A DNA stretch of 64,000 nt from Emergencia sp. 1XD21-10 (GTDB lineage: Bacteria > Bacillota > Clostridia > Peptostreptococcales > Anaerovoracaceae): positions 124,001 to 188,000 of the forward strand of contig NZ_QWEQ01000003.1 in the NCBI RefSeq assembly GCF_009936045.1. The letters are read 5' to 3'. The translations under genes were made by a program, and so were the position numbers. The notes below the pieces were generated by a model, which made no database searches, was not told the origin of the DNA, and saw nothing but the letters and a program-made list of their open reading frames with translations. This document shows, piece after piece, positions 24,515 to 34,618 of the stretch. Position 1 is the stretch's first letter. Each line of letters begins with the position of its first letter.

Positions 24515-25015
24515 TTATCTTTCCGAAATACTAACTGATTCAACTGCAACACTTCCCCCTCTCGTTACTTCAATTCTATTCACAAATTTTCTTTTCAACA
24601 AAACGATTAAATCATCATTCTTGTTCTCTGTCTGCATACATTCCAGAAGAACCGTAGAACCATCATAATCAATGACTGTAATTCCAAATACTTTTGAAAT
24701 GCGAAATAGTTCCGTTATATCTGCATCCGAACAATGATTAACTTTAACAAATAAAATTTCCTTCATGTGGAGTGGTGTATCGGTATAATCTACCACTTTA
24801 ATCACTTCAACGCTCCTGCTTAATTGTTTTTTTATCTGTTCAAAAGTCCCGTCATCGCTGGTTAGGCTGATTGTCATCCGTGATATCGTCTTATCCTCGG
24901 TAATCCCAACGGTCAAACTGTCCAAATTATAAGACTTACCAGAAAACAAGCCTGTGATACGGGCAAGTACGCCTATTTCATTTTCCACAAATAGACAAAT
25001 CCATCTCTTTTTCAT
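24515..25015 (-). CDS. ilvN: Acetolactate synthase small (regulatory) subunit
   Basis: The 166-aa protein opens with an ACT domain (RWICLFVENEIGVLARITGLFSGKSYNLDSLTVGITED) and has the typical second half, LHMKEILFVKVN. It binds the catalytic subunit and gives valine feedback control in this family. The start overlaps the ilvB stop by 4 bases (ATGA), so it is translationally coupled. Cargo of the nested element. Confidence 0.93.
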   Translation of the reverse strand: MKKRWICLFVENEIGVLARITGLFSGKSYNLDSLTVGITEDKTISRMTISLTSDDGTFEQIKKQLSRSVEVIKVVDYTDTPLHMKEILFVKVNHCSDADITELFRISKVFGITVIDYDGSTVLLECMQTENKNDDLIVLLKRKFVNRIEVTRGGSVAVESVSISER

Positions 25016-26748
25016 TCTGTACTTTCCTCACTTTCCAAAATCATGTCATTAAGGGAGTTCCCCGGTGGAACAATCGGCATAACATTGATTTCTCTGTCTA
25101 TGATAAATTCAATAACCGTAGGCGTTTTCGTATTCTGCTTTGCTCTTATCAAAGCTGTTTTTATATCCTCTGGTTTTGTAACACGGATGCCTTTCGCCCC
25201 GTAGCTTTCTGCCAATGCTATAAAATCAGGCGTATATTCTGGACAGCAGTGATTCGGGGTATTACATCCTGTTTCACAACTTCTTCGGTAACGCATACAG
25301 GTACTCGAATAACGCCTGTCATAAAACATCTCCTGCCATTGCCGCACATTCCCCAAATATCCATTATTCAATATACAGATAATAATAGGCAATTCATAAA
25401 CAATGGCAGTCGCCATTTCTTGAATGTTCATCTGCATACCGCCATCACCAGAGATGGCAATTACATCTTTATGGGGATTGCCAAGTTTCGCCCCGATTGC
25501 GGCGGGAAAACCGTATCCCATCGTTCCCAAACCGCCAGATGTCAACATTTGCTTATTCTCGTTAATATCAAGAAACTGCGTTGTCCATAACTGATTTTGA
25601 CCTACATCAGTGGTTACAACAGCATCTTCAAAAAGTTCATTAATAGATTGAATAACCCTCTGCGGTGTCAAACCGCTTTTTTCCATGTCAATCGGATATT
25701 CCATTTTTAGGCGGTTTATTTCATCTGTCCATTCTGAAATATGTAGTGGCTTTGCCTTTTCAAGCAAAGCACATATCGCCTTTTTCGCATCGGCTACGAT
25801 TGGAACGTCAACAACAATATTACGGGAAATAGATGCCGTATCAATGTCTATATGGATAATCTTGGCATTTGCTGCAAATTCTTCGATTTTCCCAGTAATA
25901 CGGTCATTGAACCTTGTTCCTATTGAGAAAAGGACATCGCATTTACTGATTGCAGAATTGGCTGCATAACTTCCGTGAATGCCTATATTTCCAACATACA
26001 AATTACTTGTCGTCGGAATTGCTCCTTTTCCCATAATAGTTGTAATAACGGGAACTCCCGTCATTTCTGCAAGCAGTGTCATTTCTTTATTTGCATGGGC
26101 AATATTAACTCCGCCGCCTATCAAAAAAACAGGTTTTTTAGCATGGCACAAAATATCCAATGCTTTATTTAATTGCCCCATATGAACGGAAGTATTCGGC
26201 TTATAACCCCTTACAGTAATTTCCTTTTGATAGCTGTCGCTGCCATATGCTTTCTGGACATCCTTTGGCAAATCAACAACAACGACTCCCGGCTTTCCTG
26301 TCTTTGCAATATAAAAAGCCTTTCTAATTGTTTCTGCCAAATCCTCTCTTTTTCGTACAGTTACCGCATATTTGCTAATGCTTCTTGTAATGCCTACGAT
26401 ATCTACTTCTTGAAATGCATCATTCCCAATAAGGCTGGTTGGCACTTGCCCCGTAAAGCATACAAGCGGAACACTGTCATAATTTGCAGTGGCAATACCC
26501 GTAACAAGATTGGTGGCTCCCGGTCCACTTGTCACAAGACAGACACCCACTTTTCCTGTGGAACGAGCATATCCGTCTGCCGCATGAACTAAACCCTGCT
26601 CATGACGTGGCAAAATAACATCTATTTCCTTTTCTCCATATAACGCATTAAATAGGTCTATTGCCTGCCCTCCTGGATAAGCAAATAAAGTTGTAACAGA
26701 TTCCTCTTTTAATGCTTTTACAAATAATTCAGCTCCTGTTATCTCCAT
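25012..26748 (-). CDS. ilvB: Acetolactate synthase large (catalytic) subunit
   Basis: This TPP enzyme joins two pyruvates to acetolactate, the first step of valine/leucine synthesis and of acetoin formation. The 578 aa include the catalytic Glu in LPRHEQGLVHAADGYAR, LVTSGPGATNLVTGIATANY, and a TPP motif (SGDGGMQMNIQEM...ILNNGYLG). The inhibitor-contact Trp in RQWQEMF is retained. A Cys-rich insertion (TCMRYRRSCETGCNTPNHCC) near residue 490 is typical of Lachnospiraceae IlvB. GAAAGGAGG precedes the ATG. It is the cargo of the nested element, behind a TetR regulator. Confidence 0.95.
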   Translation of the reverse strand: MEITGAELFVKALKEESVTTLFAYPGGQAIDLFNALYGEKEIDVILPRHEQGLVHAADGYARSTGKVGVCLVTSGPGATNLVTGIATANYDSVPLVCFTGQVPTSLIGNDAFQEVDIVGITRSISKYAVTVRKREDLAETIRKAFYIAKTGKPGVVVVDLPKDVQKAYGSDSYQKEITVRGYKPNTSVHMGQLNKALDILCHAKKPVFLIGGGVNIAHANKEMTLLAEMTGVPVITTIMGKGAIPTTSNLYVGNIGIHGSYAANSAISKCDVLFSIGTRFNDRITGKIEEFAANAKIIHIDIDTASISRNIVVDVPIVADAKKAICALLEKAKPLHISEWTDEINRLKMEYPIDMEKSGLTPQRVIQSINELFEDAVVTTDVGQNQLWTTQFLDINENKQMLTSGGLGTMGYGFPAAIGAKLGNPHKDVIAISGDGGMQMNIQEMATAIVYELPIIICILNNGYLGNVRQWQEMFYDRRYSSTCMRYRRSCETGCNTPNHCCPEYTPDFIALAESYGAKGIRVTKPEDIKTALIRAKQNTKTPTVIEFIIDREINVMPIVPPGNSLNDMILESEESTE

Positions 26749-26766
26749 AATAATATTCCTCCTTTC

Positions 26767-26828
26767 GTATGCGTGTACTTGCTTGCATACAACTTATTTT
26801 TTTCGGTACTACCATAAGGGCAGTACCG
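26767..26828 (-). promoter_or_regulatory. Palindrome and hairpin between tetR and ilvB
   Basis: The 84-base gap holds an imperfect palindrome with GTATGC/GCATAC ends (26767-26790), a plausible TetR-family operator. Next to it is a stem CGGTACT/AGTACCG (26804-26828) just after the tetR stop. No strong promoter is seen between them, so ilvB may be read from the tetR promoter. Operator role is inferred. Confidence 0.45.
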
Positions 26829-26832
26829 ATTT

Positions 26833-27408
26833 TTACTGTTCCAATCCTTTTATAAACATTTGTACACTGCTTTTTATATATTCATCTTTTTCCACTTTAG
26901 ATAATTCATTGCCGAAAGATGCATTTAAAAACGCATAGCCAAATGTTGATGAAAAAACTGTTAGAGCCAGAGCATCAAAATCTGCTTTTGGTATTTTTCC
27001 CAAATCAAACATTTTATTAAGATACTGCGTGAACGATGATAAAAAAGCCTGTGGAACTTTCATAATGAGGGCAGACGTTTCCTCATATAATTGAGGTGCT
27101 CTCAAACCGATAGACAAATTTACAAAATCTGGTGTCATCCTGTCCATATATGCTTTCATAAACATCTCTATATCTGCCTGCAAATCCCACTGCACATTTT
27201 CAAAAATTTCTGGGGTTATATTTGCCCTCCATCCCGCTTGGCTTACACCTTGCAACACAATATCTTTTTTATTCTTAAATTTCCGAAACAGAGTACACTC
27301 ATTCACTCCTGCCGCTTTTGCAATCGCTTTCGTTGTAGTGGCAACATACCCATTATCTCTTACTAGCATCATTGCAGCATCTATAATTTTTTGACTTGTT
27401 TCATCCAA
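26833..27408 (-). CDS. TetR/AcrR family regulator
   Basis: I place the start at the TTG at 27408 (191 aa, read as MDETSQKIIDAAMMLVRDNG), since the upstream ATG frame contains the ribosome site GGAGGTGAT itself. The TetR helix-turn-helix is TTTKAIAKAAGVNECTLFRKFKNKKDI. The C-terminal ligand domain (residues 60-190) is of the AcrR type. It lies directly upstream of ilvBN on the same strand and probably represses its own transcript and ilvBN until an unknown ligand binds. Confidence 0.85.
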   Translation of the reverse strand: MDETSQKIIDAAMMLVRDNGYVATTTKAIAKAAGVNECTLFRKFKNKKDIVLQGVSQAGWRANITPEIFENVQWDLQADIEMFMKAYMDRMTPDFVNLSIGLRAPQLYEETSALIMKVPQAFLSSFTQYLNKMFDLGKIPKADFDALALTVFSSTFGYAFLNASFGNELSKVEKDEYIKSSVQMFIKGLEQ

Positions 27409-27424
27409 ATTATCACCTCCATGC

Positions 27425-27467
27425 AAGTGAACACTTTCATTTTAACAAAAAAATACTTTAAAGTCAA
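27425..27467 (-). promoter_or_regulatory. Promoter of tetR-ilvBN with possible operator
   Basis: On the minus strand TTGACT (27462-27467) and TAAAAT (27439-27444) are 17 bases apart. AAGTG-AA-CACTT (27425-27436), a perfect short palindrome, lies just past the -10 where a repressor would act. Confidence 0.65.
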
Positions 27468-27510
27468 TAAAATAGATTTTGCCACATTTTATTGAATACA
27501 GTGATTAAAA

Positions 27511-27539
27511 TATCGGCAAGGCTTTTGACCTTGCCGATA
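27511..27539 (-). terminator. Rho-independent terminator after tnpV
   Basis: A perfect 11-bp stem TATCGGCAAGG / CCTTGCCGATA is followed on the minus strand by TTTTAATC, 5 bases past the tnpV stop. It insulates the tetR-ilvBN transcript from the helicase/tnpV transcript. Confidence 0.8.
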
Positions 27540-27544
27540 CTCAG

Positions 27545-27919
27545 TTATGCATATATGAGTTCTTTTCCTACAATCTCCCTCGCACAAGCCCTTATGTTAT
27601 TAAGACGCTGTACCCATTCCAAGGCGTTTTCTGCCTTTAACTGTTCTGTTATGCCCTGTGCCTGTTTCATGCCCTCTACGAGCCGTTCCAAGCGTTCCTG
27701 CGCCTGCCTGTCAATGTCGGCAAGGTATGTATTCAGCCTGCCGCTTGTGAGAAGATTGGTGTATGTAACCTTACGGTACTGTTTCAGATAGTCCAAGTGC
27801 CGCTGTCCCCATGTGCCTATCAGCTCTTCTTCTTCGGCTGGTAAAGCTATACATGGAATTAGATAATCTCCTTGCCTTTCGTATTTGCCGCCCAGTTCCT
27901 CAAAAATCGTCTTTGCCAT
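27545..27919 (-). CDS. tnpV: TnpV family transposon protein
   Basis: The 124-aa helical protein reads MAKTIFEELGGKYERQGDYL, then IGTWGQRHLDYLKQYRKVTYTNLLTSGRLNTYLADID and a C-terminal NIRACAREIVGKELIYA. This matches the TnpV family of Tn4451-like elements. Its homologue lies in an alternate frame of the helicase gene at 34265-34618. GTGGAGGT precedes the ATG. Function unknown. Confidence 0.85.
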   Translation of the reverse strand: MAKTIFEELGGKYERQGDYLIPCIALPAEEEELIGTWGQRHLDYLKQYRKVTYTNLLTSGRLNTYLADIDRQAQERLERLVEGMKQAQGITEQLKAENALEWVQRLNNIRACAREIVGKELIYA

Positions 27920-27948
27920 TGTCTGCTACCTCCACATTCTTTTTTATT

Positions 27949-27977
27949 TTGAATGTCCGCAAAACCCGTCCTACATC
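27949..27977 (-). repeat. Nested element terminal inverted repeat, right end
   Basis: Reading inward on the minus strand: GATGTAGGACGGGTTTTGCG then GACATTCAA. It mirrors the left end (TTTTGCGGACA in common). The GA of GAT is the likely crossover dinucleotide, by comparison with Tn4451/Tn5397 recombinases. Confidence 0.75.
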
Positions 27978-30900
27978 CGACGGTCGCCACGGGCAATCTA
28001 AATTATGGATGGCGATTAGCCTGTCCTGCACGTTTGTACCTGCACCCATCTTCGGGGTAGAGCCGAACAGCACACGCACCTCGCCGCTCCTTACCTTTGC
28101 AAACAGTTCTTTTTTCTGTGCATCGGTGGTCGCTTCGTGGATGAAACGCACCTGCTCCGCAGGGATGCCACGCTGTATGAGTTTCTTCCTCATATCATCA
28201 TAGACATTATCAAACTGGTCGGGAATCATTTCATAAACATTTTCTCTGACTTCCTGCGTTTCTATTATCTTTTTATTGGTGGGCGTCGATAAATCACAAA
28301 AGGCGAGTTGTGCCGCTTTGGTGTCGGCGTGTTCCTCCCAGATGCGGTAAATATTGTCCACGCAGGCGTTGACTTTGCTCTCTGGGTCGTCTGGCAGCAT
28401 CGGGTCAATCAGCCTCTGGTCGAGTGCCAGTTTCCTCCCGTCATTCGTGATTTTGAGCATATTATCCTGCTGCGGCTTTACAAGCCTTGCCCTTACTTTC
28501 TCGGCTCTCTTGGCAAGCCCCACCACCATTTCCGTCTGGATTTCGCTCGGTTTGGTCTTGATATTGTGGTAATTGACCTTTGGCACGGGGAGTTTCAGCA
28601 TATCGGCGGTCTGGATGTCCGCAACCTCACGGAACATCTGCATCAGCTCTGGCAGGTTATAAAACTTCGCAAACCTCGTCTTGGCTCGGTAGTTTGTCCC
28701 CTCTGGGGAAAGTTCCAGAGCCGTGACCGTTTCGCCAAACGTGGACGCCCAACTGTCAAAATGCTGCAATCCGTTCCTCGCAAGGGTGTCATACTGCAAA
28801 TACCTCTGCACGGAATACATCTCGACCATCGAGTTTGAGATAGGCGTTCCCGTTGCAAAAACCACGCCACGGCTGCCCGTGATTTCGTCCAGATAGCGGC
28901 ATTTCATAAACAAATCGCTCGACTTCTGGGCTTCGGTCTGGGCAATTCCGCCCACGTTCCGCATCTTGGTGTAAAGGTAAAGGTTCTTGTAAAAATGGCT
29001 CTCATCTATAAAGAGCCTGTCTACCCCCAGTTCCTCAAAGTTTATCACGCTGTCTTTCCGCTTGGTATCATTGAGTTTGTCGAGCTTTGCTTTGATAGCT
29101 TTCCTTGTTTTCATGAGCTGCTTGACCGTGAACTGCTCCCCGTGGGATGCCTGCACGTCGTCAATGCCACGCTCAATATCGTCAAGCTGACGCATGAGCT
29201 GTTCCCTCTGGCGTTCCTCGCTGATGGGGATTTTCTCGAACTGCGAGTGTCCGATAATCACCGCATCATAAGCCCCTGTCGCAATCCTGCCGCAGAATTT
29301 TTTACGGTTTCCCGTTTCAAAATCCCGCTTGGTCGTCACAAGAATGTTGGCAGATGGGTAGAGCCTTAAATACTCCGACGCCCATTGACCGACAAGGTGG
29401 TTCGGCACGACAAACATAGACTTCTGGCAGAGTCCGAGCCGTTTGCTTTCCTGTGCGGCGGCGACCATTTCAAAGGTCTTGCCCGCCCCTACTTTGTGTG
29501 CAAGGAGCGTATTACCGCCGTAAAGGATATGGGCAATCGCATTGACTTGGTGCGGTCTTAATTTAATCTCTGGGCTGATGCCGCCAAACGTAATATGGCT
29601 TCCGTCATATTCACGGGGTCTTATACTGTTAAATGTGTCATTATAATAGCGGACAAGGCGGTTCCTCCGCTCTGGGTCTTTCCAAATCCAGTCCCCAAAC
29701 GCCTGCTTTATCACCTCCTGCTTTGCCTGTGCCGCCGTGGTTTCCTTATGGTTTAATACCGCTTTTTTATTGTTGTGTTCGTCATAAATATAATCAAAGA
29801 TACGGGTGTCCCTTAAATTTAAGGTATCCTCCATAATGCGGTAGGCACTTGCCCGCTTCGTGCCGTAAGTGCTGTCCGCCTTGACATTCCCCACGTCGGA
29901 ACTCTTATTCTCGATAAACCAGTCGCCGTTATATGCCGTGTAGCGTACTTTCAGCTTGCCCTCCGCATAGCTCGACGGCGTTAAAAGCTCCAACATAAAC
30001 TGCTGTATATCTTCCTGCGGTATCCACGTCGTACCCAGACGGACGGAGATTTCACTTGCGGGCAAATCCTTTGGGATGACTTTTTCCAGAGCCGCCACGT
30101 TGACGGCAAGCTCTGGGTCTGCCTTTGCCGCTATCTTTGCAATTTTCAGTTTCTCCCGCACGTTGCCCGATAAATACTCGTCTGCGGTTACATACCTTGC
30201 AGGCTCGGAAGATGGCACTTTGAAGATAACGCCCTGCAAATCATTGATGATTTCCTCCTGCATCATGCCCGTGAGCTGTGCCATATAGGATAAATCGACA
30301 CGGGCTTTCTCCCCGATGGAGAGGGCGAGGGCTTCACTGGCGGTTTCCACAAAGGTCACTTCATGATGGGGCTTTATCGTCCTCTTGGAGAACATATCCG
30401 CCTTTCTCTTAAATTTCCCCTCATCGTCAAGCACTTCAAGGGAGCATAACAGGAAGTAGCTTTCATCTGCCGCAAAAGCAAGGTAGTTCCCCCTGCTGTT
30501 AATCAGACCGTACTTTTTTGTAAACACATCGTATAAGCGGTTTAAGTTTTTCTGTTCGGTCTGTATCATTTCCTCTGGGTAATCGTCGGTCTGGTACTGG
30601 ATGAGCTTTCTCACGCAATCACGGATTTCCAATAATCCCTTAATGCGGTTTTCTGCGGTCATGGATACCTTTGCAGGGGTCATGGTGTTATTCTCTCGGA
30701 AGTAAACCCTGCCGTCCACAAGGGCAAAAGAGAAGTTCCGCACGTTCGGGTCGGCAGGGATGGATTTATCCTGCTCGTCAGAGATTCGGTCAATCTCATT
30801 TTCAATCTCTGGGATTTCGCCGTCTATCCGCTGCATGGCTTCATGGAGAAGCCCCGCAAGCGGCATATCGGGATAGGCTTTGCAGGCACTGTCCATGCCG

Positions 30901-33900
30901 AACCTTGTGCTTTCCATCTTCATCTTGCCTAAAATCATTTCTGGGTGGGATACAAAATAGCTGTTCATCGTGACGCCGTTTTCATCTGTGTCAAGGTGTA
31001 CCCACTCTGGTTCAATGTCAATTACGCTGTCACGCTTTTGCAGGATAAGGATGTCGCTCGTGACCTCCGTGCCTGCGTTTGCCCGAAATGTGTTGTCGGG
31101 AAGCCTTACCGCACCTAAAAGCTCGGCTCTCTGTGCGATATACTTCCGCACCTCTGGGCTTGCTTTGTCCATTGTGCCCTTAGAGGTGATGAACATCACA
31201 ACGCCGCCTGCCCGCACTTTATCCAGAGCCTTTGCAATAAAATAGTCGTGGATTAAAAACTTCTGGGCATTGTAACGGCTGTCATTGACCTTGAACTCCC
31301 CGAACGGGATATTGCCAAGCACCACGTCAAAGTGGCTGTCTGGGAGCTTTGTGTCCTCAAATCCCTCAATAGCGATACTGGCTTTCTGGTAGAGCTGCTT
31401 CGCAATCCTGCCCGATATAGGGTCAATCTCAATGCCGTGCAGTTTTGATTTCTCCATGTTTTCGGGCAGAAGTCCTAAAAAATTGCCCGTGCCGCAGGAC
31501 GGCTCTAAGATGTTCCCCTGTGAGAATCCCAGACGGTCAAGTGCTTCGTACATCGCCTTAATGACGACTGGCGGCGTATAAAAAGCGGTCAGCGTGGATT
31601 CCATAGCGGCACGGTATTCCTCGTCGGAAAGTTCCGCTTTCAGCTCCTTGTATTCGTTTGCCCATGCCGCATTTTTTTCATCAAACGCCATAGACAGACC
31701 GCCCCATCCCACATACTTTGCAAGGGTTTCCTGTTCTTCGGGCGTGGCAAGTCGGTTTTCTATCTGAAGGTCGTGGAGAAGTCGGATTGCTGCCATATTG
31801 TTTCGGAACTTCTCTTTTGCACCGACAACGCCTAACGCATCATCGGTAATATGATAATTGTGGCGGTCGGCAGAAACAGCAGGAGAAGTCGGATTTGCCG
31901 TTTTGGGAACTTCTGCTTTTTCTTCGGGCGGTAATTCTTCCTGTGCCTGCTCCAAGAGCCTGCGGACATAGCCGATTTTCTCCACACGGTTTATCGGAAA
32001 TCCCATGCTGTTCTGGAAAGTGACGTCACGCATGGAAACATCGCCGCTGATTTTACCGACGCTTTCTATTACATAGCGGCGGTTGTCAATCACAATCTCT
32101 TTGCCGATGAGGTCAGAATTATCCTGTGCAGGCAGAAGCCCTCTGTCTTGGCTCTGCGTAGGCTCGACAGCCTTTTCCGCTTTCGGGCGGTGGGAGTACA
32201 GGGCTTTTTCCGCTTCATCAAATGTGTCAAAGCCGCCTGCTGTCGTATTGGCAGTATCCTTTTGCTCATCATATCCGTATCGGTTGTAATATTTGCCGTT
32301 AGGATACTGCATGATAACGATGGCTTCATCACCAGACAAGTATCTTGCTATGATAGGGCTTGCCGCTTCCTTATCCGCAGCGGTTTTTCTGACCTTTAAA
32401 AGTCCTGCTTCGGCATCTTCCTCGGTTGGATAGGTCAGTACCATACCGTCCCCGTTGATATAATAATCCCCACGGCTGTTGTCCCAGATAGCATAAGCAT
32501 CTTCGGGGTCTGGGAAAGCGTCGGAAGTCATTGTGACCTCAAACCGTTCTTGTAGCGGCTCGGTTTCCTGTTCCTTAGCAGACATTTCATCAATGGCAGG
32601 CTGTTCCTCTTTATTTTCTATTTCTTCGGTCTGTTCCTTATCCCCGCCTTTCCTGTTCCAGTCGGATTCGGTAGCCAAAATCTCGGCAAGGAGCTTTTCA
32701 TCTTCTGCCGTCAGCTCGGTATGACGCTCTAAGAATGGGATGAACACATCCTGCCCGAAACGCAGGGATTCCATTTTCTCTCGGTAGTAATCTTCCCCCT
32801 GCCGTTTCCATTCTGGGATAAACGGGCAATCGGGGGAGAGGGAGTATTCATAAAAATTTCGGATATGGGCAATCAAATCTCCCTCACCATCACCGATGTC
32901 AAACCGCCCCTCATAATGAAATTCTTCCCCGCCGATAACTGCATGGATTTCAAAGTCGGTCTTTTTATACCAGCCGACACCCTTACTCTCATCCAGTCTT
33001 TCATAATGCTGTTTTTCATCTAAAACGCCAAGCAGCCTGTTCCCAAGTGCAAAGCTAAGCTCCGTAAATCGGTCGTTCAGCTCCCTGTCATAAAAAGCAG
33101 GATGCTCGGAGAACCCGATGGAAAACGTGATGCTGTCGGGCTTTTCCTCGGCAAGCGTTTCCGTTTTCTGGCTTTCGGTGATGACCGTTTTCAGATGGTC
33201 GTTGGCAGGGTTTTCTTTTAACTTTTCCTCAAAATCACCCCTGCTGAACTCTTTTCCAAACAATGGGAACTCCGCATTACGCAAAGACACGGCGTTTTCA
33301 TCAAAGGCTATGATTTCATATTTATCCGCACCGATATATACCACATCGCCCTCATGGTAGAGGTAGTGGAGAGGGTACAGCTCCGTAAGCTCCTGAGAAA
33401 AACGCCACGAATTGCTTCGGCTGTAAACGCTTGTAGTCTTTTTCTGCACTAAAGCCAAAAAATCAAGCATTTCCTGCACGTTATCTGGATGCTGCAACGC
33501 CTGCTCCATAAGGTCGGCAGGCATATCCGCAAAATCCTTGCAGCCAACCACGCCCAACAAATCTTTCTCATATCCGTCCAAATCTCGGATAAAATCAGAG
33601 AGCCGCAGGGCGAGCGTGTCCCTCTTGTCGGCAGGCGGCAGCTCCCTTTTTTCTTCAATGAACCGCTGCCTTTTTAGCTTCCTCTGGGTGTCGATTTCAT
33701 ACTGTGGGGCAGATATGCTTTCCAGATAATCGGCATAATGGTCTTTCTCTTTGGGATTGAGATAGCGGTTATCCTTAACAAGCTCACGCAGGCGTTTTTC
33801 CGCTTTAGACCAACTTAAAACAAGGTCATGTTCAGTGGAAATGCCGGCACGGTCAATGGCGATGCCCTTGCCGCTATACCACACATATCCCTCCGTGCCG

Positions 33901-34264
33901 TCTGAAAAGTCAACAAAGAAACCGCCCGTGCCGTATTCCCTTTTCAGAAAATCAATGTTATTCTTTTTATCTTCCTGCTTCTGGAACTGATGGTAGATGC
34001 GGTATTTACCATCCGCATAGCTGCTTCCTTTTACAAGGACGGCATCAATATCCTCCTGTGAAACAGCAAAAGCAGAGGATTTTTCGTCCTCTGCTTCAGC
34101 TATCATTTCAATCTGTTCGTCTACGGTCGGGAGATTTGCGGCAACCTCTTCCTCATTGGCAACGCTGCCTTTTTCAGTTCCCGCCTGTTTTTCTGGCTCT
34201 GCTGTCTGTGCCGCAGCCGTTTTTTCTTCCTGTCTGCCACCGTCCGATTCTGGCTCTGATTTTT

Positions 34265-34618
34265 CTAACTGTAAATCAGTTCTTCCAGTATCACTTCCTC
34301 CGCCTGGCTGCGGATGGCGTTCATCGCCTGCACCCACTGCATCGGTGCTTTCTCTTTCAGTTCCTCCGTCACGCCCTGCTCCCTGCAAAGCTGCTTCGTC
34401 AGAAGCTCCAGCCGCTGCAATGCCGTCTGCTCGGTCTGGTGCAGGTGTGCGTTCAGCCCGCCCGACGTCAGCAGGTTGAGGTAAGCCACCCTCTTGTTCT
34501 GCTCCAGATAATCCCTGTGCATCAAAGCGTACCTGCCAAGCGGAAGCTCTGGCTCTGTCGGTAATGTTAGGTCGGGAATAAGATAATCCGCCTGTTTCGT
34601 GTAAGTGATTTCGCTCAT
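34265..34618 (-). CDS. TnpV-like protein encoded in an alternate frame of the helicase gene
   Basis: An ATG at 34618 with an excellent GAAAGGAG site 9 bases upstream opens 117 codons (MSEITYTKQADYLIPDLTLP...) in the +1 frame of the helicase gene. It aligns with TnpV at 27545: LNLLTSGGLNAHL, QGVTEELK, WVQAMNAIRSQAEEVILEELIYS. The helicase frame of the same DNA encodes only a Gly/Asp/Arg-rich linker. It therefore looks like a true overlapping gene, or a tnpV captured and read through. Confidence 0.75.
   Translation of the reverse strand: MSEITYTKQADYLIPDLTLPTEPELPLGRYALMHRDYLEQNKRVAYLNLLTSGGLNAHLHQTEQTALQRLELLTKQLCREQGVTEELKEKAPMQWVQAMNAIRSQAEEVILEELIYS

Larger units (their letters stand above)
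16831..27977. mobile_element. Nested integrative mobilizable element of 11.1 kb (serine recombinase, MobV) inside the ICE helicase gene
   Basis: Both flanks are halves of the same helicase gene. The ends share GAT (GA at 16831-16832 and 27976-27977 on the minus strand) and carry imperfect inverted repeats. Inside are a large serine recombinase at one end, TnpV at the other, MobV with oriT, a RepA-like ATPase, ParB, sigma factors and an ilvBN cargo. There are no transfer-channel genes, so it must borrow a conjugation machine. Tn4451 and Tn5397 recombinases also use a GA core (established knowledge). The SNF2 gene of ICEs is a known target for such elements; the precise family is not named here. 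Confidence 0.9.

Noticed and set aside
25012-26748. Cys-rich insertion in IlvB as a novel metal domain
   Set aside because: Similar Cys-rich insertions are, to my knowledge, common in IlvB of Lachnospiraceae, so it marks origin rather than novelty.
16831-27977. Idea that the split helicase reflects an assembly error
   Set aside because: Both ends show inverted repeats, a shared GA core and a recombinase at the edge, and the frame restores exactly. That is what a real insertion looks like.
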